Shown: in pieces, positions 1 through 5,927 of the stretch
Layout of the letters: the number at the start of each line of letters is the position of its first letter
How positions within the stretch are numbered: the first letter of the stretch is position 1
Assembly: GCA_946410365.1 (NCBI GenBank)
Contig: CAMKAA010000039.1
Coordinates: 1 to 7,728, forward strand
DNA: 7,728 bases
From: an uncultured Lachnospiraceae bacterium
GTDB lineage: Bacteria > Bacillota_A > Clostridia > Lachnospirales > Lachnospiraceae
Reading direction: 5' to 3'
The notes under the pieces: model-generated
Database searches by the model: none
The model's input: only the letters and a program-made list of their open reading frames with translations
What the model was told of the DNA's origin: nothing
Translations under genes and position numbers: made by a program

Positions 1-27
1 CTGTGTGTTAAGAAGGACGAAGCTTAA
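1..27 (+). CDS. rpsF: 30S ribosomal protein S6, C-terminal end (partial)
   Basis: The first reading frame runs from the window edge as LCVKKDEA and stops at TAA (25-27). This short tail matches what I recall of the S6 C-terminus in Lachnospiraceae, where the last strand is followed by a Lys/Asp/Glu-Ala end. S6 binds S18 and 16S rRNA in the platform of the small subunit. The call rests mainly on position, because rpsF-ssb-rpsR is the near-universal order in Firmicutes and only eight residues are visible. The stop codon lies 18 nt before the ssb start, so the two genes are almost certainly co-transcribed. The operon promoter, and any S6:S18-binding leader RNA, would lie upstream of this window. 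Confidence 0.75.
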   Translation: MCVKKDEA

Positions 28-45
28 CAGAAAGCAGAGGTCAGA

Positions 46-588
46 ATGAACAAAGCAATCTTAATGGGTCGTCTGACAAGAGACCCTGAAATCAGATATA
101 CACAGGGCGACAATCCCATGTGCATTGCCAGATATACTTTGGCAGTTGACAGAAGATTTAATCGCAACGCGGGTAATGACGGGAACAATGCAGACTTCAT
201 TCCCTGTGTCTGCTTCGGCAAGACAGCGGAATTTGTTGAGAAGTATCTCAAGAAGGGAACGAAGATGGCAGTTACCGGCCGGATCCAGACCGGAAGTTAC
301 ACGAACAGGGACGGCGTTAAGGTCTACACCACGGAAGTGGTAGTTGAGGACCAGGAGTTCGCAGAGAGCAAGAACGCCGCCGGCGGTAACGGAAGTTTTG
401 GCGGAAACGGCGGTTACAATAGCGGTAACAGCGGTTACAATGGCGGTAATAATGGCGGCGGCAGCCGCGGCGGTAATTACGGCGGCAGAGCGGAACAGGC
501 TCCTGCCCAGGACGCCGGATCTTCTGACAGTCTTGACGGATTCATGAACATCCCTGACGGGATTGATGAGGAACTTCCTTTCGCCTGA
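46..588 (+). CDS. ssb: Single-stranded DNA-binding protein SSB
   Basis: SSB coats single-stranded DNA during replication, recombination and repair and recruits partner proteins through its C-terminal tip. The 180-residue product opens with the classic MNKAILMGRLTRDPE start. It continues through an OB-fold to about residue 108, including the conserved stretches TGRIQTGSY (77-85) and VYTTEVVVE (93-101). A low-complexity Gly/Asn/Tyr/Ser linker covers about residues 110-148, and an acidic tail follows (DGIDEELPFA, 171-180). The start is supported by AGAGG at 36-40, five nt before the ATG. Length is normal for a Firmicute SsbA. The tip ends in Pro-Phe-Ala, not the usual terminal Pro-Phe. The linker is encoded by a near-perfect 21-bp tandem repeat. 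The gene lies between rpsF and rpsR as expected for the main chromosomal SSB, so this is unlikely to be a plasmid or phage paralogue. Confidence 0.97.
   Translation: MNKAILMGRLTRDPEIRYTQGDNPMCIARYTLAVDRRFNRNAGNDGNNADFIPCVCFGKTAEFVEKYLKKGTKMAVTGRIQTGSYTNRDGVKVYTTEVVVEDQEFAESKNAAGGNGSFGGNGGYNSGNSGYNGGNNGGGSRGGNYGGRAEQAPAQDAGSSDSLDGFMNIPDGIDEELPFA
409..450 (+). repeat. Two-copy 21-bp tandem repeat in the SSB linker
   Basis: Positions 409-429 and 430-450 are tandem copies matching at 18 of 21 bases by eye. They keep the reading frame and encode GGYNSGN followed by SGYNGGN (SSB residues 122-135). GGCGGT/GGCGGC-like units continue on both sides (about 382-486). Because the unit is a multiple of three, copy-number change would lengthen or shorten the linker without a frameshift. 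Such linkers are known to tolerate length variation; variation at this locus is inferred, not seen. Confidence 0.8.
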
Positions 589-630
589 TGCCAGACCGGC
601 TGTGTAGCTGAAATAATACAGGAGGTTAAA

Positions 631-888
631 ATGGCTTATACCGAGAGAAAAGACGCGCCTTTCAGAAAAAGAGGCAGTTTCCATAGAAAAAAGAAAGTCT
701 GCGTATTTTGCGGCAAGGACAATGCAATCGATTATAAGGACACTGCGAAGCTTCGCAAGTATGTGTCTGAGAGCGGCAAGATCCTTCCCAGACGGATCAC
801 CGGCACATGCGCAACTCACCAGAGAGCGCTGACCGCTACGATCAAGAGAGCCCGTCATCTGGCTCTTATGCCCTATACAGAGCGCTGA
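631..888 (+). CDS. rpsR: 30S ribosomal protein S18, zinc-ligand (C+) form
   Basis: S18 forms a heterodimer with S6 on the platform of the 30S subunit. The 85-residue product is full length and highly recognisable: a basic N-terminus ([11 protein letters not shown]), the DYKD segment (34-37), [19 protein letters not shown] (41-59) and a basic C-terminal helix ending in PYTER. Potential zinc ligands are Cys24, Cys27, Cys60 and His63, in the pattern CxxC...CxxHQR. This is the zinc-binding C+ version; the E. coli form lacks these cysteines. A strong GGAGGT at 621-626 sits five nt before the ATG. The gene is the last of the rpsF-ssb-rpsR unit and is followed 28 nt later by an intrinsic terminator. 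Confidence 0.98.
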   Translation: MAYTERKDAPFRKRGSFHRKKKVCVFCGKDNAIDYKDTAKLRKYVSESGKILPRRITGTCATHQRALTATIKRARHLALMPYTER

Positions 889-916
889 GCTTAGGGCAGC
901 ATAGGTGGAATTCAGA

Positions 917-963
917 GGCCTTCTTCCCTTACAGACTTGGGAAGAAGGCCCTTTTATCTTTTT
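917..963 (+). terminator. Rho-independent terminator of the rpsF-ssb-rpsR operon
   Basis: GGCCTTCTTCCC (917-928) is perfectly complementary to GGGAAGAAGGCC (939-950), giving a 12-bp stem with a 10-nt loop (929-938). An interrupted T-tract follows directly, CTTTTATCTTTTT (951-963). The placement just after the rpsR stop fits an operon end. There is no A-rich run 5' of the stem, so it looks one-directional. It separates the ribosomal operon from licD-gdpP-rplI-dnaB, which should therefore have its own promoter. Confidence 0.95.
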
Positions 964-978
964 CGCATAAGCGATTAG

Positions 979-987
979 TGGTATATT
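979..987 (+). promoter_or_regulatory. Candidate extended -10 promoter for licD-gdpP
   Basis: TGGTATATT matches the extended -10 pattern TGnTATAAT, with a perfect TGn and five of six bases in the hexamer. It lies just after the terminator, where a new promoter is needed. The T-rich end of the terminator (about 959-966) is the only possible -35 region and is a poor match, as extended -10 promoters can allow. Transcription would start near 993-995, giving a leader of roughly 57 nt before the licD ATG. This is inferred from motif and position only. Confidence 0.4.
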
Positions 988-1002
988 TAGAGTAACAGCG
1001 TT

Positions 1003-1024
1003 GACAGGCTGCGGACAGACTGCG
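1003..1024 (+). repeat. 11-bp direct tandem repeat in the licD leader
   Basis: GACAGGCTGCG (1003-1013) is followed immediately by GACAGACTGCG (1014-1024), identical at 10 of 11 positions. It lies between the candidate promoter and the ribosome binding site of licD. It could be a simple duplication or a binding site for a regulator; nothing further can be supported. Confidence 0.6.
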
Positions 1025-1050
1025 GCGGGATCATATCTGAGAGGAGAAGT

Positions 1051-2001
1051 ATGAAACTGGAGATAGCGGATTCTTTTTATCAGGAAGAGGAAAGGTGCGG
1101 GTACCTGGTCTCCGCCCACATGAAGAAAGTCTGGGCGGTGGAGCTGGATCTTCTTTATCAGTTGGATCAGGTCTGCAGGAAATACGGGATCACATATTAT
1201 GCATCAGGCGGTACGATCCTCGGTGCGGAGAGGCACAAGGGGTTTATTCCCTGGGATGATGACATCGATATTATGATGCTCAGAGATCAGTATGACCTTC
1301 TGTGCGCCCATGCGGATGAATTTGAAGAGCCTTATTTCTTCCAGACCGCAGAGACGGACGAGGGCTACTTCAGAGGGCACGCGCAGCTTCGAAACAGCAA
1401 TACTACCGGCGTTCTTTTGAGCGAAGTGAAGAAGGGATTTACTTTTAACCAGGGTATCTTTATCGATATTTTCCCTCTGGACAATGTGGTGAGAAACCGC
1501 AAGCTCTGGAAGAAGCAGATGGACAATATTGATAAGTACAGGGAGCAGGCCAAGAAGCTCTACAGGACCACGGACGGATTTGATCCCGAGAAGGCTTCCA
1601 AACTGCGCAAGGCGGCTCATCTGGTCATGCCTCTTGTGAGTAAAGTGTATTCCTACAAGGACGCCTACAGAAAGTTTGATGAGGAGTGCCGCAAATACAA
1701 CGACATTCCGACCAAATATGTCGCGAAAATCAGTTATCAGCCCTATGGCATGAAGATGTATGACCTGCGCTCCGAATTTGAGGGCACGGAGTATCTGGAT
1801 TTTGAGATGCTCAAGGTGCCGGTCCCTTCGGGCTATAAGATCCATCTCCGCCGCCAGTACGGGGATTACAATAAACTTGTGATCGGAACGAGCGACCATG
1901 GGGAACTGATCCTGGATCCCGATACTCCGTATAAAGAATGGATCCGCAAATACCGTGAAGATCCGGAGGGAATGATCAATGAGCAGTGGGGAGAGACGTA
2001 A
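1051..2001 (+). CDS. LicD-family phosphotransferase (nucleotidyltransferase fold)
   Basis: This 316-residue product belongs to the LicD/fukutin-type family. Family members transfer phosphocholine or related phospho-alditol groups from CDP-linked donors onto teichoic acids or surface glycans. The diagnostic core is at residues 53-74: GG (53-54), GAERHKGFIPWDDDIDI (58-74), with the Asp cluster 69-71 and Asp73 as probable metal ligands. A second family block, GIFIDIFPLD, is at 135-144 and a C-terminal YGDY at 270-273. No signal peptide or membrane segment is visible, so it should act at the cytoplasmic face. The start is preceded by GAGGAG (1041-1046) with a four-nt gap. Its last 23 nt overlap the next gene. 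No choline kinase (licA), cytidylyltransferase (licC) or glycan genes are in the window, so the transferred group and acceptor are unknown. Family membership is firm; substrate is not. Confidence 0.9.
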   Translation: MKLEIADSFYQEEERCGYLVSAHMKKVWAVELDLLYQLDQVCRKYGITYYASGGTILGAERHKGFIPWDDDIDIMMLRDQYDLLCAHADEFEEPYFFQTAETDEGYFRGHAQLRNSNTTGVLLSEVKKGFTFNQGIFIDIFPLDNVVRNRKLWKKQMDNIDKYREQAKKLYRTTDGFDPEKASKLRKAAHLVMPLVSKVYSYKDAYRKFDEECRKYNDIPTKYVAKISYQPYGMKMYDLRSEFEGTEYLDFEMLKVPVPSGYKIHLRRQYGDYNKLVIGTSDHGELILDPDTPYKEWIRKYREDPEGMINEQWGET

Positions 2002-4024
2002 GAAGAAACTGAGCGTATTCTTCAGAATACCGCTTCTTTTGGGCCTGTTTCTCGCCGTGATCACTGTGCTGATCTATTTCATTTACTGGCCCGTGGGAGT
2101 GATCCTCACTGTTTATCTGGGTATCTACTTTATATTTACGCTATACATGTACCTCAATAACAGCGAGATCCTGCGCAAGGAAATGATAGAATTTGCGACC
2201 AATTACGGTCAGATGCAGGGAGAACTGCTGAGAAACTTTGATGTGCCGTACGCGCTGCTGGACGAGACCGGCAAGATCGAGTGGATGAACGACGCTTTCG
2301 CGAGCGCCGTACAGAAGGACACCGATTACCGGCGCTCGATCACCACGATCTTCCCGTCCATCCGAAGGGAGAGCCTCCCCAAGGACGACAAGGAGATCAG
2401 GATCCAGGTGGAGCGGGAAGGCTTCAGCTTCATGGCCCAGGTCAAAAAATTGAATATGGCGGATCTCATTCCTTCAAATACAATGCTGGATGAGAAGGCC
2501 AGTAAGGGAGAGCTCTATTCGCTGTTTCTGGTCGATGATACAGCTGCGCGCCTGGCGATCCAGGAAGTGGACGATCAGAGCGTAGTGGTCGGATTTGTCT
2601 ATATCGATAACTATGAGGAAGCTGTCGATACGCTCGAAGACGTCAGGAAATCCCTTCTTGTGGCGCTGATCGACCGAAAGGTCACGAAATATTTTGCCGC
2701 GATCGACGGAATCTGCAGCAAGATGGAGAAGGACAAGTATCTGATCGTCATGCGCAAGAAAGCGCTCAGACAGCTCGAGGAGGACCATTTTGACCTGCTC
2801 GAGGACGCGAAGACGGTCAAGATCGGCAATGAAATGGCGATCACTCTCAGTATCGGCATTGGTCTGGACGGACTGTCCTTTACACAGAATTACGAGTTTG
2901 CGAGAAACGCGATCGATCTGGCGCTGGGACGCGGCGGTGATCAGGCGGTAGTCAAGAATTCGGACAATATCACCTACTACGGCGGCAAGAGCAGACAGGT
3001 GGAGAAGAGCACGCGCGTCAAGGCGAGAGTCAAGGCGCAGGCGCTCAAGGAGATCATTGGCGCGAGAGATACGGTCTTTATCATGGGACACCGGCTCGGG
3101 GATCCCGACAGTTTCGGTGCTGCTCTCGGTATCTACCGCATTGCGCTGACACTTAACCGCAAGGCGTATATCGTCATCAACGAGAGGACAGTGTCCCTGA
3201 GACAGGTGCTCTCACTGTTTGAAAAGAATGAGAATTACAGCAAGGAGATGATCATTGACAGCGTTCATGCGCTGGATTATGTCACGGACAACTCCGCGCT
3301 GGTCGTGGTAGACGTCAATAAGCCCAGCCTCACAGAGTGCCCGGAGCTTTTAAAGAACTGCAAATCCATTGTGGTGCTCGACCACCACAGACAGGGCACG
3401 GAAGTGATCGAGAACGCGACGCTCTCCTATGTGGAGCCCTATGCGTCCTCCGCGTGCGAGATGGTATCAGAGATCCTGCAGTATACGGGTGAGAATGTCA
3501 AGGTCAGACCCGAGGAAGCAGACGCGATCTACGGCGGTATAGTCGTGGATACCAACAACTTCACCAACAGGACCGGCGTGCGCACTTTCGAGGCGGCAGC
3601 TTTCCTGCGCCGCTGCGGTGCGGATGTTACCCGCGTGCGCAAACTGTTCCGCGATGACGTCGCGTCATACAGGGCTAAGGCGGACGCAGTGTCCCACGCC
3701 CAGATCTACATGGATGTGTACGCGATCTCCGTATGTGACGCGGAAGAGGCGGAGAGCCCTACCGTGGTAGGTGCCCAGGCTGCCAATGACCTCCTCGATA
3801 TCAAGGGAGTCAGGGCCAGCTTCGTAATGACACGCTACCAGGGCAAAATATTCGTCAGCGCGCGCTCCATCGATGAAGTCAATGTACAGCTGATCATGGA
3901 GAGAATGGGCGGAGGCGGACATCTGAACATTGCGGGATGTCAGCTTGAGAATATGACGATCGAACAGGCAATAGAACTGCTCAAGGCTACCATCAGCGAG
4001 ATGACGGAAGCCGGAGATATTTGA
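1979..4024 (+). CDS. gdpP: GdpP-type cyclic-di-AMP phosphodiesterase (membrane, PAS, degenerate GGDEF, DHH/DHHA1)
   Basis: GdpP (YybT) hydrolyses the second messenger c-di-AMP, which controls potassium and osmotic balance and wall stress. The 681-residue product is close to the B. subtilis length (about 659). After a basic N-terminus there are two hydrophobic segments, about 16-36 and 38-58. A PAS-like region (about 80-190) and a degenerate GGDEF domain (about 195-335) follow; the active motif is replaced around EKDKYLIVM (250-258), so cyclase activity is not expected. The DHH domain has His371, Asp375 and Asp377, then Asp445, the DHH triad 468-470 and Asp524. All expected manganese ligands are therefore present. 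DHHA1 carries GGGGH (644-648). The ATG at 1979 is preceded by GGAGGG (1965-1970) and lies inside the end of licD in another frame, which suggests translational coupling. The rplI and dnaB genes follow as in B. subtilis. Confidence 0.95.
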   Translation: MSSGERRKKKLSVFFRIPLLLGLFLAVITVLIYFIYWPVGVILTVYLGIYFIFTLYMYLNNSEILRKEMIEFATNYGQMQGELLRNFDVPYALLDETGKIEWMNDAFASAVQKDTDYRRSITTIFPSIRRESLPKDDKEIRIQVEREGFSFMAQVKKLNMADLIPSNTMLDEKASKGELYSLFLVDDTAARLAIQEVDDQSVVVGFVYIDNYEEAVDTLEDVRKSLLVALIDRKVTKYFAAIDGICSKMEKDKYLIVMRKKALRQLEEDHFDLLEDAKTVKIGNEMAITLSIGIGLDGLSFTQNYEFARNAIDLALGRGGDQAVVKNSDNITYYGGKSRQVEKSTRVKARVKAQALKEIIGARDTVFIMGHRLGDPDSFGAALGIYRIALTLNRKAYIVINERTVSLRQVLSLFEKNENYSKEMIIDSVHALDYVTDNSALVVVDVNKPSLTECPELLKNCKSIVVLDHHRQGTEVIENATLSYVEPYASSACEMVSEILQYTGENVKVRPEEADAIYGGIVVDTNNFTNRTGVRTFEAAAFLRRCGADVTRVRKLFRDDVASYRAKADAVSHAQIYMDVYAISVCDAEEAESPTVVGAQAANDLLDIKGVRASFVMTRYQGKIFVSARSIDEVNVQLIMERMGGGGHLNIAGCQLENMTIEQAIELLKATISEMTEAGDI

Positions 4025-4064
4025 TATTTAAGGGGTGTGACCGCTCCGGAATGAGAGGTAAATC

Positions 4065-4511
4065 ATGCAGGTTATTTTATTACAGGATGTCAAGTCACTC
4101 GGCAAGAAGGGCGAGATCGTAAAGGTAAGCGACGGATATGCCCGCAACTTCGTGATCCCCAAGAAACTGGGCGTCGAAGCTACGGAGAAGAACAAGAACG
4201 AGCTCAGACTCCAGAAAGCGCACGAGGACAAAGTCGCGGCGCAGAAGCTTGCAGACGCCAAGGCGGCTGCAGAGGACCTCGCGTCCCGCAAGATCGTGGT
4301 CAAGATGAAGGCGGGAGAGAACGGCAAGGTGTTCGGCTCCATTTCCGCCAAGGAGATCGCGGCAGCAGCCAAGGAGCAGCACGGCCTTGATCTGGACAAG
4401 AAAAAGATCCAGGTCGCGGAACCCATCAAGTCCTTCGGAACCTTTGAGATTCCGATCAAGCTTCACACTCAGGTAACAGGAAAGCTCAATGTAGTCGTAC
4501 AGGAAGCGTAA
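4065..4511 (+). CDS. rplI: 50S ribosomal protein L9
   Basis: L9 binds domain V of 23S rRNA near the L1 stalk and helps maintain the reading frame. The 148-residue product is full length. The N-terminal RNA-binding domain (about 1-52) begins [17 protein letters not shown] and has the signature [13 protein letters not shown] (24-36). A long Lys/Ala/Glu-rich connecting helix (about 41-75) leads to the C-terminal domain (about 78-148), with GKVFGSIS at 87-94. The ATG is preceded by GAGAGGT (4053-4059), five nt away. It lies 40 nt after gdpP and one nt before dnaB, the usual Firmicute arrangement. Confidence 0.98.
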   Translation: MQVILLQDVKSLGKKGEIVKVSDGYARNFVIPKKLGVEATEKNKNELRLQKAHEDKVAAQKLADAKAAAEDLASRKIVVKMKAGENGKVFGSISAKEIAAAAKEQHGLDLDKKKIQVAEPIKSFGTFEIPIKLHTQVTGKLNVVVQEA

Positions 4512-4512
4512 T

Positions 4513-5847
4513 ATGGCAGAAGAAGATGCGATCAGGAGGGTGATGCCCCACAGTATAGAGGCGGAACAATCCGTAATAGGCGCAATGCTGATGGACGCTG
4601 AGGCGATCGAAGCCGCCTCGGAGATGCTCCGGGAGGAGGATTTCTATGCCCGTCAGTATGGCGTGCTTTTCACGACCATTCTGGAGATGCACCGGAACGG
4701 GATCGCAGTGGACCCGGTGACTCTGCAGAGCCGCCTGCGGGAGAAGAACCTTCCGCCGGAAGTTTACGGGACCGGAGTGATCCTGGAACTGATCGAGCAG
4801 GTGCCCACCTCCGCCAATATCAGATCCTATGCGAAGATCGTCTCGGAAAAATCGCTGCTGCGAAGAATGATCCGCGCCAATGAGGAAATAGCGGGAGCGT
4901 GTTATACGCAGAAAGACGACCTGGAAGTGATCATGAACGACGCGGAGAAGAGGATCTTTGAGATCTCTCAGAGAAGGGACTCCAACGGGTTTGTGCCGAT
5001 CCGTCAGATCGTGATCAACGCCATCGAGAAGATTGAGTACGCAAGCCATATCAAGGGAAATGTCACCGGCCTTTCTACCGGCTTTACAGATCTGGACAAC
5101 AGGACGGCAGGTTTCCAGAACTCGGATCTCATACTGATCGCCGCGAGACCATCTATGGGCAAAACAGCGCTGGTCCTCAATATAGCTCAGCATCTGGCGC
5201 TCAAAGAGAACCGCTGCGTCGCTATTTTCTCCCTTGAAATGTCCAAGGAACAGCTGACGAATCGTCTCTTCTCCATGGAATCCCATGTGGACGCCCAGAA
5301 GATCCGTACGGGAGACCTTACGGAGGCAGAGTGGGCGGATCTGGTAGAGAGCGCGGGAAATATCGGCGAGAGTAAACTGATCATCGACGATACACCGGCG
5401 ATCACAGCGTCGGAGCTCAGGTCTAAATGCCGCAAATACAAGCTGGAGTACGGCCTTGAAATGATCATTATCGACTATCTGCAGCTGATGAGCGGAAGCG
5501 GAAAGTCAGGAGAGTCCAGGCAGCAGGAGATTTCGGAAATCTCCAGATCCCTCAAGGCTATTGCAAGGGAACTGAATGTCCCGGTCGTATCACTGTCCCA
5601 GCTCTCGAGAGCGGTGGAATCAAGACCCAATCACAGGCCCATGCTCTCTGACCTGAGAGAGTCGGGAGCAATCGAGCAGGACGCCGACGTCGTAATGTTC
5701 ATATACAGAGACGATTACTATAACCAGGATTCCGAGAAAAAGGGAATTGCCGAGATCATCATTGCCAAACAGCGTAACGGCCCGATCGGAACAGTGGAAC
5801 TGAGCTGGCAGCCCGCACTCACCAAATTTGCGAATCTTGCCAGATAA
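4513..5847 (+). CDS. dnaB: Replicative DNA helicase DnaB (called DnaC in Bacillus)
   Basis: This is the hexameric helicase that unwinds DNA at the replication fork using ATP. The 444-residue product has an N-terminal DnaB domain (about 8-110: PHSIEAEQSVIGAML, then EDFYARQYGVLF), a linker helix region, and a RecA-like C-terminal domain (about 180-444). Walker A is ARPSMGKTA (211-219, Lys217, Thr218). The catalytic Glu242 is in FSLEMS, Walker B is IIIDYLQLM with Asp321, and SLSQLSR is at 360-366. DLRESGAIEQDADVV spans 380-394 and the KQR of the arginine-finger region is at 419-421. There is no intein or insertion. The start follows the rplI stop by one nt, and its only ribosome-binding signal, AGGAAG (4501-4506), lies inside the last rplI codons. 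Translation is therefore probably coupled to L9 synthesis. Length and motifs are normal for the chromosomal helicase. Confidence 0.98.
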   Translation: MAEEDAIRRVMPHSIEAEQSVIGAMLMDAEAIEAASEMLREEDFYARQYGVLFTTILEMHRNGIAVDPVTLQSRLREKNLPPEVYGTGVILELIEQVPTSANIRSYAKIVSEKSLLRRMIRANEEIAGACYTQKDDLEVIMNDAEKRIFEISQRRDSNGFVPIRQIVINAIEKIEYASHIKGNVTGLSTGFTDLDNRTAGFQNSDLILIAARPSMGKTALVLNIAQHLALKENRCVAIFSLEMSKEQLTNRLFSMESHVDAQKIRTGDLTEAEWADLVESAGNIGESKLIIDDTPAITASELRSKCRKYKLEYGLEMIIIDYLQLMSGSGKSGESRQQEISEISRSLKAIARELNVPVVSLSQLSRAVESRPNHRPMLSDLRESGAIEQDADVVMFIYRDDYYNQDSEKKGIAEIIIAKQRNGPIGTVELSWQPALTKFANLAR

Positions 5848-5849
5848 CA

Positions 5850-5870
5850 CGCGGCCCGCGCGAAGCGGGG
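5850..5870 (+). terminator. GC-rich hairpin after dnaB, possible weak terminator
   Basis: CCCGC (5855-5859) can pair with GCGGG (5865-5869) around a five-nt loop, and an overlapping inverted repeat, CGCGG/CCGCG (5850-5854 and 5856-5860), offers a competing fold. Only three T residues follow (5871-5873), so this is a poor intrinsic terminator. It may slow transcription or protect the 3' end of the dnaB transcript, leaving read-through into the ligase gene possible. Confidence 0.3.
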
Positions 5871-5927
5871 TTTGATCAGACATCACGCCCTCATCAGGAC
5901 GTTTATGAAGGAGGACAACGAAAGAAC

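Noticed and set aside
250..258. Possible diguanylate cyclase activity in the GdpP GGDEF-like domain (residues 250-258 of that protein)
   Set aside because: The numbers here are protein residues, at about 2726-2752 in DNA. The GGDEF signature is absent, with EKDKYLIVM in its place, as in other GdpP proteins whose GGDEF domain is degenerate.
1001..1006. TTGACA, a perfect -35 hexamer upstream of licD
   Set aside because: No acceptable -10 lies 16-18 nt downstream, where the sequence is GC-rich (around 1022-1030). The nearest AT-rich hexamer is about 24-25 nt away, which is too far.
61..1119. Long minus-strand open frame (352 codons) across ssb, rpsR and the intergenic region
   Set aside because: It lies opposite two certain genes and the terminator, has Ala/Val/Thr low complexity mirroring the SSB glycine repeats, and resembles no family I know. 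It is a shadow of + strand coding bias.
1204..2064. Minus-strand open frame opposite licD
   Set aside because: It runs opposite the diagnostic licD motifs and continues into gdpP, with no recognisable domains. The + strand genes explain the region.
4486..5286. Minus-strand open frame (266 codons) opposite dnaB
   Set aside because: It is entirely antisense to a full-length, motif-complete helicase and has no recognisable protein features.
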